A DNA stretch of 64,000 bases. Origin: Gluconacetobacter tumulisoli. Its GTDB lineage: Bacteria > Pseudomonadota > Alphaproteobacteria > Acetobacterales > Acetobacteraceae. Location of the stretch: positions 124,001 through 188,000 of the forward strand of contig NZ_JABEQM010000005.1 in NCBI RefSeq assembly GCF_014174155.1. Direction: 5' to 3'. The stretch's first letter is position 1, and each line of letters starts with the position of its first letter. The translations under genes were made by a program, and so were the position numbers. Of the stretch, positions 43,146-51,663 are shown piece by piece. The notes under the pieces are model-generated. The model had not been told where the DNA came from and did no database searches. It was given only the letters and a program-made list of their open reading frames with translations.

Positions 43146-44492
43146 CTAAAATGCCACGCTGGAATGCAGTCCGAAGATCGCCGCGTTTCCCACGCGACGC
43201 CCGGCGGTATCCAGCACGCCGCCGCTGGGTTCGATCAGGCCCTGCAGATCGGGCTGGACCGCCATCCAGCTGGTAACCTGGACCGTATAGGTCAATTCGA
43301 GGTGATATTCGCGGCCCTGCCCCGGCAGGCCGGCCGCGCGATCGGCCCGGCGCAGCAGCGGGCTGGCCGCCCCCATCCCGAACCCTAGGCCGACCGCATC
43401 CCCTGGCCGCCCGAAGGGACCGCGCAGCAGAACACCGGCATCGATACCATAGACGACCTGATTCCGGTCCTGGGCGCCGGTCCAGTTTCCACGTACGAAA
43501 CCGTCCAGTTCCTGCCGGTTGCCCATCCGGTACAGCGTCTGGTCGCCCACGACATACACGGCCCAGTTGGTCCGGTGCAGGCGCGTGGTGTCCATCTGGT
43601 CGGGGAAACGGCCGGTATCGACGTAATCGCCGATCCGATATGTGCCCGTCCGGCCGCCGATCCGGGTGCGGTACTGGATTTCCGTCATGATCAGCGCCCC
43701 GGTGCGAAAGCTGAACCGAGTTCCCCCCGGGTCCTGGTTCTGGTTCCACGGATCGTCCGGGTTGATGAAATGACGCGCGCCCACCGGATTGTCGTCTCCC
43801 ACCCCCAGCAAAAACGTCCAGGCCTGACCCGGGTGGTAGCGCAGACGCACCGCGGGCGTCGCCAGGGGCGCGCTGGGCCCCTGCGCATACAGATCGTTGC
43901 TGGGCATGATGGGCCAGGAAAACGAGCTGTTCAGGAAAGTCTGGGCATAGGTGCTGGCCGTGAAATCCTGCCCCAAGTCCAACTTGCCGATCCGTAGCGA
44001 CAGCCGGGAATCGAGGAAAGAGCGGCTATAGGCCAGCTCGTACAGCCGTAGATTGTCGTCCGCCTCGATCGACGAGGTCTGGTTGAAGGCATAGAGGGGT
44101 ACATTGCTGAACGGCCGGCCCCGGATGTCCATCATGCTGACCTCCAGCCTGCCCAGCGCCTGTCCTGTCAGCCGCCCGGGATCGAAGTCCAGCTCCACCG
44201 TCGTGGCGCCCAGATAGGCATTCGACGACTGCCCGCCGCCCGTCGGGAACGCCCAGAATTCGTCGACGTCGGTGACATGCAGGCTGACGCCCCGGTCAGC
44301 CATGCGCCGTTGCAGGTCCCGCCAACGGGACAGGATGCCCATCGGACCGACGTCCTCTGCCGCGGCGGGGATGTCCAGGGCAGGGACACGGGGGACTGGA
44401 TCGCCCATGGCCGGATCGCCGGGTGTCAGGCATGACACCGCCGTCATCAGCCAGGGCAGCATTGCCTTGCGCCACGGACGGTCGAACGCCAT
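43146..44492 (-). CDS. OprB family carbohydrate porin
   Basis: A 448-residue outer-membrane porin of the OprB family, which lets glucose and other sugars cross the outer membrane. A hydrophobic signal region occupies the first ~35 residues, and the barrel shows LGKLDLG-type turns (RIGKLDLGQDF), FLNSSFSW and repeated DNPVG/NQDPGG loops, ending with the aromatic VAF. I chose ATG 44492 with GAGG upstream. It lies 99 bases after the P19 gene on the same strand, but its role points to sugar uptake rather than iron. The porin family is common in acetic acid bacteria. Confidence 0.88.
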   Translation of the reverse strand: MAFDRPWRKAMLPWLMTAVSCLTPGDPAMGDPVPRVPALDIPAAAEDVGPMGILSRWRDLQRRMADRGVSLHVTDVDEFWAFPTGGGQSSNAYLGATTVELDFDPGRLTGQALGRLEVSMMDIRGRPFSNVPLYAFNQTSSIEADDNLRLYELAYSRSFLDSRLSLRIGKLDLGQDFTASTYAQTFLNSSFSWPIMPSNDLYAQGPSAPLATPAVRLRYHPGQAWTFLLGVGDDNPVGARHFINPDDPWNQNQDPGGTRFSFRTGALIMTEIQYRTRIGGRTGTYRIGDYVDTGRFPDQMDTTRLHRTNWAVYVVGDQTLYRMGNRQELDGFVRGNWTGAQDRNQVVYGIDAGVLLRGPFGRPGDAVGLGFGMGAASPLLRRADRAAGLPGQGREYHLELTYTVQVTSWMAVQPDLQGLIEPSGGVLDTAGRRVGNAAIFGLHSSVAF

Positions 44493-44591
44493 TCCACCTC
44501 GCCACACGCCATCGTGTGAGGGAAATGGAACGTCCGTTCGTGTCAGGCCATAGCCCTATCCCGCATGGCTGCCATCACCCGCGGCGGGGGA

Positions 44592-45122
44592 TTATTTCTG
44601 CGGATAGGAAAAGGTGAATTTTTCCGTGAAGGACGTCCAGAATCCGGGCGTCCCGGTTTCGGCGTCCACATGACGCATGAAGCCGTTCCGTTCCGGCGAG
44701 GAATAACGCAGTTCGACCGTATAGGTCCCCGGCCCGTCCATCATGACGTTATCGGCGTAATGCGGCCCGTCCTTGGCCGTCATGGCATGCATCACGCCGG
44801 ACGCCTTCCACGCGCTGCCGGCCCGGGTAAGGGTATAGTCGATGGTCAGGTAGGGCACCCAGGCCCCATCCGAAAAACCCCACACATTGTCGGCGGTGGC
44901 GTGGATGTCGGTTTCCAGATGAATGGAATTCGGGCCCGTGGGCATGCCTGCCATCATCGGCGCGACTTCGACCCCCACCAGGTAATTGGCGGCGATTTCC
45001 ATGTCGTGCGCATAGACCGGACCGCCGATCGGATATTCGCGCGCCACCGCGCGCGACAGCGGCGAAAACCCGATGGCGGCGCCGGCGACGACGGCAGTGG
45101 CGAGAATTATCCTGTCGGTCAT
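44592..45122 (-). CDS. P19 family periplasmic iron-binding protein (FtrA/Tp34-like)
   Basis: A 176-residue periplasmic protein with signal peptide to about residue 28. GGPVYAHDMEIAANYL and the later GVMHAMTAKDGPHYADN segments supply the conserved methionines and histidines of the P19/Tp34 metal site. In known systems it works beside an FTR1 permease and a cupredoxin in high-affinity ferrous iron uptake. Here FTR1 lies 106 bases upstream and the cupredoxin beyond it. Confidence 0.88.
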   Translation of the reverse strand: MTDRIILATAVVAGAAIGFSPLSRAVAREYPIGGPVYAHDMEIAANYLVGVEVAPMMAGMPTGPNSIHLETDIHATADNVWGFSDGAWVPYLTIDYTLTRAGSAWKASGVMHAMTAKDGPHYADNVMMDGPGTYTVELRYSSPERNGFMRHVDAETGTPGFWTSFTEKFTFSYPQK

Positions 45123-45228
45123 CGTTCCATTTCCGGCTGAGGCAGGGCGCGGCCTGGCCGGACACCCGGCCGCGCGCAGAAAATCATCGAAGAACAGTCT
45201 CTAAAACAGGGTGACGTGGCAAGATCGG

Positions 45229-46050
45229 TCATGCACGGGCGGGGCCGGTCCGGCGGCCGACCCGATGACCCGCCACCGTCAGGATCAGCAGGGTCACAAC
45301 CCAGGTGATGACCTGGATGCCGGTGGGCCGGTCGGAATAGCCGGCCAGGGCCTTGGCGGCACGCCCGGCCATGCTGCCGTCCGACAGCAGCCACGACGAA
45401 TCCCAGATATCATAGCCCAGCGCCGGGATCAGGTCGTCGTTCGCCAGCAGCGCCGCCGCCTGGCTGGCCATGCCGGCCGCCAGCACGGCGACCAGCAGGC
45501 CGGTAACGGCAAAGAGATGCTTCATCGGGATCACTACCAGCCCCCGATACAGCGCCCAGGACAGGGCGGCCCCCGCCGCCACGCCCAGCAGCCCGCCCGT
45601 CAGCATCGGGACCAGTCCCGCACCGGTCGAGACCGCAATGCCGTAGAGGAACAGCGCGACCTCCACCCCCTCGCGCAGGACGGCGACGGCCACCACGACG
45701 GCCAGGGCGGCCAGCGAACGGCCGCCGCTGGCCACCGACGCGCCGACGGCGCGCATGTCGCGTGCCATCTCCCGCCCGTGCCGCGACATCCATATGATGT
45801 GCCAGCCCAGCATCAGCACGGCCAGGCACAGGATGCTGGCGGAAAACACGTCCTGCCCGTTGCCCGACAGCGATTGCGACAGCGCGCCGGCGAACAGGGC
45901 GACGATCGCGGCCCCCACGACGCCCGCGCCGATCCCGCCAGCGACCCACAGGCCCCGGCCGGCGATGCCACGCGTCGCGGCCAGTACGATGCCGACGATC
46001 AGGCCGGCCTCCATCACCTCGCGGAATACGATCAGCAGGCTGCCCAGCAT
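45229..46050 (-). CDS. FTR1 family iron permease
   Basis: A 273-residue inner-membrane permease with about seven helices. The two REXXE-type iron motifs are REVME at residues 10-14 and REGVE at 126-130. I chose ATG 46050, which begins one base after the cupredoxin stop; the frame continues upstream but without family similarity. It moves iron, probably oxidised by the cupredoxin partner, into the cytoplasm. Confidence 0.92.
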   Translation of the reverse strand: MLGSLLIVFREVMEAGLIVGIVLAATRGIAGRGLWVAGGIGAGVVGAAIVALFAGALSQSLSGNGQDVFSASILCLAVLMLGWHIIWMSRHGREMARDMRAVGASVASGGRSLAALAVVVAVAVLREGVEVALFLYGIAVSTGAGLVPMLTGGLLGVAAGAALSWALYRGLVVIPMKHLFAVTGLLVAVLAAGMASQAAALLANDDLIPALGYDIWDSSWLLSDGSMAGRAAKALAGYSDRPTGIQVITWVVTLLILTVAGHRVGRRTGPARA

Positions 46051-46051
46051 G

Positions 46052-46387
46052 TCAGTTCGCCTCGACCGCGGTGACCGTGCCGGTGGCCGTGTCGGGGTGG
46101 TAGTCATCGAAGAATTTGTAGGTACCGGGATGCAGGGGCCCCGCATGAACCCTGATCGTGGCGCCCTGGACGACGATCTTCTCGAACTTCATGTCGTAGC
46201 TCTCGAACTCATCCACCGTGTCGTCCTGGTTCGTCAGTTCGATCAGGAAGCGTTGGCCCGCCGGCACCGTCACATGGTCGGGGGTGAAGCGGTGAGCCTT
46301 CACGACGAGGCGAATCGGGTCCTGCGCCCATGCCCCTGCCGCAGAGGACAGAAGCACCGGCACCATCAGCAACAGTGCGGTACGCAT
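46052..46387 (-). CDS. Cupredoxin-domain periplasmic protein (FtrB-like)
   Basis: A 111-residue exported protein: signal peptide to AWAQ near residue 22, then a cupredoxin-like fold with FTPDHVTVPAGQRFLIELTN and KFFDDYHPDTATGTV. In FtrABCD-type systems the cupredoxin oxidises ferrous iron for the FTR1 permease. Conserved copper ligands are not fully visible (H in YHPD), so it may be a redox partner of unusual type. I chose ATG 46387; ATG 46399 is possible. First gene of the iron uptake set; a palindrome lies upstream. Confidence 0.82.
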   Translation of the reverse strand: MRTALLLMVPVLLSSAAGAWAQDPIRLVVKAHRFTPDHVTVPAGQRFLIELTNQDDTVDEFESYDMKFEKIVVQGATIRVHAGPLHPGTYKFFDDYHPDTATGTVTAVEAN

Positions 46388-46420
46388 AGGTGAATCCATC
46401 AGGAATATATTCAAGCAGCT

Positions 46421-46439
46421 AGTGCGACTGGTTCGCACT
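46421..46439. promoter_or_regulatory. TGCGA/TCGCA palindrome upstream of the iron uptake genes
   Basis: AGTGCGA (46421-46427) and TCGCACT (46433-46439) form a perfect inverted repeat around CTGGT, in the 104-base gap between the divergent cupredoxin and membrane-protein genes. Form and position suit a Fur-like metalloregulator box. Inference only. Confidence 0.5.
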
Positions 46440-46491
46440 GTCAACTCGTCATGCTATGCACCGGCCTGAACCGACGATCCGGAAGATGCCG

Positions 46492-47007
46492 ATGTCCCAT
46501 CCCCTGGCGTTCATGCGCCTGCCCTATGCCGTGCTGATCATGCTCGACAGCCGTATGTACCATTACTGGATGCAGCCGGTCCATTACCTGGTGCGCACGG
46601 TACATATGATCAGCATGGCGGGCTTCTTCGGCATCGACGTGGTGTTCGACGCGGCGCTGTTCCGGCATGGGGGACAGCAGGCCCTGGCGGCGGTATCGCG
46701 CCTGATCGTGCCGTGGATCCATACCCTGTTCGCCGTCGCGATGGTCACCGGGGTTGCGCTGTTCTTCTACGACCCGGTCCATATCGGCAGTCGCGGCTAT
46801 CTGACGCCGAAGCTGCTGCTGATCGCCATGGCCGTGGGGCTGGCCGCTTTCTCCCACCGCAAGATCTACCTGCCCGCGCTGGGCGGCCGGCCCGCCGGGA
46901 CGACGCAGGCGCGGCTGGTCGCGGGGACGTCGCTGCTGCTGTGGACCGGGGTAATCATCATGTCGTGCCTGAACAGCGAAGGCGTGCCGAAGGTCTTCCT
47001 GCGCTGA
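46492..47007 (+). CDS. Four-helix membrane protein of unknown function
   Basis: A 171-residue integral membrane protein with about four hydrophobic segments and several histidines near helix ends (HYWMQPVHYL, TVHMISMAGF, HTLFAVAMV, SHRKIYLP). Such a pattern is common in heme-binding or metal-linked small membrane proteins, but I do not recognise the family. I chose ATG 46492, with GGAAG six bases upstream; ATGs at 46456 and 46486 are in frame. It is divergent from the iron uptake genes across a candidate metalloregulator palindrome, so a link to iron is possible. Confidence 0.7.
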   Translation: MSHPLAFMRLPYAVLIMLDSRMYHYWMQPVHYLVRTVHMISMAGFFGIDVVFDAALFRHGGQQALAAVSRLIVPWIHTLFAVAMVTGVALFFYDPVHIGSRGYLTPKLLLIAMAVGLAAFSHRKIYLPALGGRPAGTTQARLVAGTSLLLWTGVIIMSCLNSEGVPKVFLR

Positions 47008-47035
47008 TCCCCAAGCCTCCGGGCGAGCCCGGCCG

Positions 47036-47491
47036 TCAGAACGGCAGGTCCCGGATGTCCGGCGCGCACCACCCCCGCCGCGCGGCGACCGAAAACAGGA
47101 CCGGCCGCGTCCAGTAGGTCAGCAGCCAGTCGCTGCGGCCGAACGGCGAGGCCATCAGCGTGTTGCAGGTCGCGAAAAGTGGACGGGACGGATCTTCCGC
47201 CAGAATCGCGCGCGCCGCCCGGATCGATGCCTGGGTGATCGTTTCGTGATACCCGCTGGTGTCGGTATTGGTCCCGCCGACCGCCAGGTTATAGACGCGG
47301 ATCAGGTCGGGCATCTCGCGCGGCAGATCCATGTCGGGCCGCGTCCGCAGCAGCCAGAGCGTGGCGGCGAAATGGGCGGCATGGGTCCACGCCGCCTTCG
47401 GCAGGGTGCGGTCCAGCAACCCGCGACCGATCGCGGCGATCGCGTCGTCCGAGGCAAACGGGGGTGGGACGGCAGGCGGCGGGGAGGTCAT
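47036..47491 (-). CDS. Uncharacterised conserved protein
   Basis: A 151-residue cytoplasmic protein without a signal peptide or membrane segment. It shows a distinctive set: WTHAAHFAATLWLL, then VYNLAVGGTNTDTSGYHETIT and PFGRSDWLLTYW. The conserved-looking His residues (H38 and H41 by count from Met) and Asn/His of the middle part could form an active or metal site, but no function is known to me. I chose ATG 47491, with GGAA upstream. It is convergent with the small membrane protein and divergent from the SCO gene. Confidence 0.7.
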   Translation of the reverse strand: MTSPPPAVPPPFASDDAIAAIGRGLLDRTLPKAAWTHAAHFAATLWLLRTRPDMDLPREMPDLIRVYNLAVGGTNTDTSGYHETITQASIRAARAILAEDPSRPLFATCNTLMASPFGRSDWLLTYWTRPVLFSVAARRGWCAPDIRDLPF

Positions 47492-47575
47492 GAGGGTTCC
47501 GACGACGAGGCAGGCCGCGGGGATACACCGCCTGGCCGCGTTGTGAAGGGCGGCGGAAAGACGATATAAAACGCC

Positions 47576-48229
47576 ATGGCGCGACGCAACGACCAGCAGG
47601 ACAGGATACGGGCGCACGACCGGCGCGCCCGCCGGGCGATCATCGCGGTCGCCGCCCTTCTGCTGGGCGGTGCGGCGCTGTACCGGACGGTCGTCGGCCT
47701 GTTGCCGCATGCGCGGATCGGCGGCGATTATACCCTGGTGGACGATCGGGGCCGGACGGTGTCCCAGGACATGTTCCGGGGCAGATATACCCTGATCTAT
47801 TTCGGCTATACCCATTGCATCGACGTCTGTCCGCTCACCCTCGCCACCGTCACGGCGGCGCTGGCCGAGCTGGGGCCGCGACAGGACGAGATCGTGCCGC
47901 TGTTCATTTCGGTCGACCCGGCGCGCGACACGCCCGATGTCGTGCATCGCTATGTCGCGTCCTTCTCGCCCCGGATCGTCGGCCTGACCGGCAGCGATGC
48001 CGAAATCGGGCGCACCCTGGCGGAATTCCACGCCCTGGCCCGCAGGCGTCCCGAACCGCACCAGGCGGACGGCTACCTGATGGACCATAGTTCGGTCCTG
48101 TACCTCATGGATGGCGACAACCGCCTGGTCTCGCTGTTTCCAGTGGACTCCAGCGCCCCGGATATCGCGCTGCGGCTGCGGCGCCTGCTGCCGCCGATCC
48201 GACCAGGCCAGGAACGACACGCGGCATAG
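47576..48229 (+). CDS. SCO1/SenC family copper chaperone / thiol reductase
   Basis: A 217-residue membrane-anchored thioredoxin-fold protein. One N-terminal helix (about residues 20-38) anchors it on the periplasmic side. The copper/redox ligands are C81 and C85 in THCIDVCPLT and H171 in MDHSSV. SCO proteins deliver copper to the CuA site of cytochrome c oxidase or act as thiol reductases. No oxidase gene is nearby, and acetic acid bacteria often rely on quinol oxidases without CuA, so a redox or copper-handling role is open. Confidence 0.92.
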   Translation: MARRNDQQDRIRAHDRRARRAIIAVAALLLGGAALYRTVVGLLPHARIGGDYTLVDDRGRTVSQDMFRGRYTLIYFGYTHCIDVCPLTLATVTAALAELGPRQDEIVPLFISVDPARDTPDVVHRYVASFSPRIVGLTGSDAEIGRTLAEFHALARRRPEPHQADGYLMDHSSVLYLMDGDNRLVSLFPVDSSAPDIALRLRRLLPPIRPGQERHAA

Positions 48230-48342
48230 CCCACTGGCATTGGGAATAATTTAGCCCATATCCGCTGGACGCGCCCACATACGGGCGCGGACCATCGGCC
48301 CATGGAAAACGTCGTGTCCCACCGCGCCGCAAGGCGCCCGGC

Positions 48343-51300
48343 ATGAATATAACCGGCCTGTTCATCCGTCGGCCGGTGGCGACGACGCTGCTGGCCCTGG
48401 CCTGTGTCCTGTGCGGCGTTGTCGGCTACCTGACGTTGCCGGTGGCAGACCTGCCGAACATCGACTTCCCGGTGATCCAGGTTCAGGCCCAGCAACCCGG
48501 CGGATCGCCCGAACAGATCGCCAGCTCCATCGCCGAACCGCTGGAACGGCATCTGGGCCAGATCGCCGACCTGACGGAAATGACGTCGCAATCCAGCCAG
48601 GGCCAGCTGCGCATGACGTTGCAGTTCGCGCTGTCGCGCGACATCAACGGCGCCGCCCGGGACGTGGCCGCCGCGATCCAGGCGGCGCGCGCCGACCTGC
48701 CGACGACGCTGCGCCAGAATCCCAGCTATTCGAAGGCCAACCCGAACGATCCCCCTGCCCTGATCGTGGCCCTGACCTCGGACACACGGCCGCTGACGCA
48801 GGTCTACGACCAGGCGTCCAACCTGATCCTGCCTCGCCTGTCGCAGGTCAAGGGCGTCGGGCTGGTCCAGGTCAGCGGCAGCGCCCTGCCGGCGGTGCGG
48901 GTCGAGATGAATCCGCTGCCGCTGTACAAGTTCGGCATCGGGTTCGAGGACGTGCGTGCGGCACTGGCTTCGGCCAACGCCCATACACCCAAGGGCTTCA
49001 TCGACCAGGACGGCCAGCGCTTCACCCTGGACACCAACGACCAGGCCCGCGACGCCCAGGCCTATCGCGACCTGATCGTGGCCTATCGCAACGGTCGCCC
49101 GGTTCGCCTGACGGATGTGGCCCAGGTCACCGACGGGGTCGAGGACCTCCGCAATGCCGGCTATTACAACCGCAAGCCGGCCATCGTCGTGCAGGTCTTC
49201 ATGCAGGCCGGGGCGAACGTCGTGCAGGCGCTGGACCAGATCAACGCCGAACTGCCCTATCTGAACACGACCCTGCCGGCGGGGATCGCGATGCAAACCG
49301 TCATGGACCGGTCGCTGACGATCCGCGCGTCGCTGGCCGACACCCGCCGCACCCTGATCCTGGCGGTTGTCCTGGTCGTGGCGACGGTGCTGCTGTTCCT
49401 CGGCACGCTGCGCGCCACCATGATCCCGGCCATCGTCATCCCGGCCTCGATCATGGGCACGCTGGGCGTCATCAGCGTGCTGGGCTATTCGCTGGACAAC
49501 ATGTCGCTGATGGCGCTGACCATCTCGACCGGTTTCGTCGTCGACGACGCCATCGTCGTGCTGGAAAACATCACCCGGCATGTCGAGGACGGCCTGCCGC
49601 CGTTCGAGGCCGCGCTGCGCGGCGCGGCCGAGGTCGCGTTCACCGTGACGTCCATCACCCTGTCGCTGATCGCCGTGTTCCTGCCGATCCTGCTGATGGG
49701 GGGTATCGCGGGGCGCCTGTTCCACGAATTCGCCGTAACGGTGTCCGTCACGCTGGGCGTGTCGCTGGTCCTGTCTCTGAGCCTGACGCCGATGCTGTGT
49801 GCGCGCGTAACCGGCCGTCCGACCGGTCCCGGGCACCCGCCGGGGCGCCTGGCCGGCTGGGTGGAGACCGCGCATGCCGCCATGCTGGGCGCCTATGCGC
49901 GCTGCCTCGACTGGGCGCTGGCCCATCGCGCGATCATGCTGCTGTCGCTGCCGGCCACGATCGGACTGACGGTGCTGGTCTATGCCCATATGCCGCAGGG
50001 CCTGTTCCCCGACGAGGACACCGGCATGCTGCTGGGCCGGCTGATGGGGGACCAGGCGATTTCGTTCCAGGCCATGGAACGGAAGATGGACCAGACCCAG
50101 GCCGCCCTGCTGCGCGACCCCGACGTGGCGGGGGTCGCGGGGTTCCTGGGCGGACGCGGGTCGTCGAACCAGGGCAACCTCTTTATCCGCTTGACGGACA
50201 AGTCACGGCGCGGCGATCCGCCGTCGACCACCATCGCGCATCTCAATGCCCGCCTGCGGGACATGACCGGCGCGCGGTTCTACGCCCTGCAGCGCGGGGC
50301 GATCCGGATCGGCGCCCGGCCCAGCAACGCCGCGTATCAATATACCCTGCAGGACGACAGCAGCCCGGCGGAGCTGTATGCCTGGACACAGAAGCTGGTG
50401 ACCGCGCTGTCGCCCCACCCCGAGCTGACGGACATCTCGTCCGACGTCCTGCTGGGGGGACACACGCAGAATATCGGGATCGACCGCGCCACCGGCGCCC
50501 GGATGCAGATCACGCCGCAGCTGGTGTCCAACACCCTGTACGACGCCTATGGCCAGCGGGCGGCGTCGATCATTTATAACAGCATGAACCAGTATCGCGT
50601 GGTGATGGAGGTCGAACCCCGATTCTGGCAGGACCCCTCATCCCTGCAACAGGCCTGGGTCAGCGTCGCGGGCGGCAGCCCCCAGGGCGGCACCCTGGCC
50701 AACACCATCCGCGTCGTCACCACGACGACGGCAACGGCGGATGCGGGGCTGAGCGCGCAATCCTTCCGCAACCAGATCGCCAACACGCTGGCCGGCGGTC
50801 ATTCGACCTCGACCGGGTCGGCGGTGTCGACCACCGCCGAGACGATGGTGCCCCTGTCGATGGTCGCCCGGACAACACCGGGCCTGACCCCGCTCTCGAT
50901 CAATCACCAGGGCCAGGCCGTCGCCGCCACCATTTCGTTCAACCTGCCCACCGGCGTCCCGCTGGGCCGCGCGATGGAGGTCGTCGACGCCACCATCCGC
51001 CAGCTTCACCCGCCGCCAAGCATCCACGGCGCCTTCTCCGGCAATGCCGCGCAGTTGCAAAGCTCGTCCAGCAGCGAACCGCTGCTGATCCTGGCCGCGC
51101 TGGCGGCGGTCTACATGACATTGGGGATCCTGTATGAAAGCGTCGTCCATCCGCTGACGATCCTGTCCACCCTGCCGTCGGCCGGCGTCGGCGCGCTGAT
51201 GGCGCTCTGGGCCTTCGGCGAGGAATTTTCGCTGATGGCCATGATCGGGGTGATCCTGCTGATCGGCATCGTGAAGAAGAATGCGATCATGCTGGTCGAT

Positions 51301-51627
51301 TTCGCGATCGACGCCGAACGCCACCATCGTCTCTCCCCCGACGAGGCGATCCGCCAGGCCTGTCTGCTGCGATTCCGCCCGATCATGATGACGAGTTTCG
51401 CGGCGGCGCTGGGCGCGTTGCCCCTGGTGCTGGGGCATGGGTACGGGTCGGAACTGCGGCGGCCGCTGGGCATCGCCATCATCGGCGGGCTGGCCGTCAG
51501 CCAGGCCCTGACCCTGTTCACCACGCCCGTCGTCTATATCTGCCTGGACCGGATCGCCCTGTCCGTCGCCCGGTGGCGGGCGGAACGCGCGTCGCGCCTT
51601 CACGCACCGACCCATCCGGCCCGCTGA
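48343..51627 (+). CDS. RND efflux pump, HAE1 type (MdtC-like)
   Basis: A 1094-residue inner-membrane pump. Residues 1-30 show the usual first helix (FIRRPVATTLLALA); the proton-relay pair lies in STGFVVDDAIVVLEN; the tail is DRI..RWRAER. It exports hydrophobic drugs or similar compounds with a periplasmic adaptor and a TolC-type channel. Neither is adjacent: the only adaptor and channel nearby belong to the convergent metal-type operon. It follows a SCO gene by 113 bases. Confidence 0.93.
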   Translation: MNITGLFIRRPVATTLLALACVLCGVVGYLTLPVADLPNIDFPVIQVQAQQPGGSPEQIASSIAEPLERHLGQIADLTEMTSQSSQGQLRMTLQFALSRDINGAARDVAAAIQAARADLPTTLRQNPSYSKANPNDPPALIVALTSDTRPLTQVYDQASNLILPRLSQVKGVGLVQVSGSALPAVRVEMNPLPLYKFGIGFEDVRAALASANAHTPKGFIDQDGQRFTLDTNDQARDAQAYRDLIVAYRNGRPVRLTDVAQVTDGVEDLRNAGYYNRKPAIVVQVFMQAGANVVQALDQINAELPYLNTTLPAGIAMQTVMDRSLTIRASLADTRRTLILAVVLVVATVLLFLGTLRATMIPAIVIPASIMGTLGVISVLGYSLDNMSLMALTISTGFVVDDAIVVLENITRHVEDGLPPFEAALRGAAEVAFTVTSITLSLIAVFLPILLMGGIAGRLFHEFAVTVSVTLGVSLVLSLSLTPMLCARVTGRPTGPGHPPGRLAGWVETAHAAMLGAYARCLDWALAHRAIMLLSLPATIGLTVLVYAHMPQGLFPDEDTGMLLGRLMGDQAISFQAMERKMDQTQAALLRDPDVAGVAGFLGGRGSSNQGNLFIRLTDKSRRGDPPSTTIAHLNARLRDMTGARFYALQRGAIRIGARPSNAAYQYTLQDDSSPAELYAWTQKLVTALSPHPELTDISSDVLLGGHTQNIGIDRATGARMQITPQLVSNTLYDAYGQRAASIIYNSMNQYRVVMEVEPRFWQDPSSLQQAWVSVAGGSPQGGTLANTIRVVTTTTATADAGLSAQSFRNQIANTLAGGHSTSTGSAVSTTAETMVPLSMVARTTPGLTPLSINHQGQAVAATISFNLPTGVPLGRAMEVVDATIRQLHPPPSIHGAFSGNAAQLQSSSSSEPLLILAALAAVYMTLGILYESVVHPLTILSTLPSAGVGALMALWAFGEEFSLMAMIGVILLIGIVKKNAIMLVDFAIDAERHHRLSPDEAIRQACLLRFRPIMMTSFAAALGALPLVLGHGYGSELRRPLGIAIIGGLAVSQALTLFTTPVVYICLDRIALSVARWRAERASRLHAPTHPAR

Positions 51628-51663
51628 CGGCGACCGGCCGGTGCCCCCGGTCCGACGCGACGA

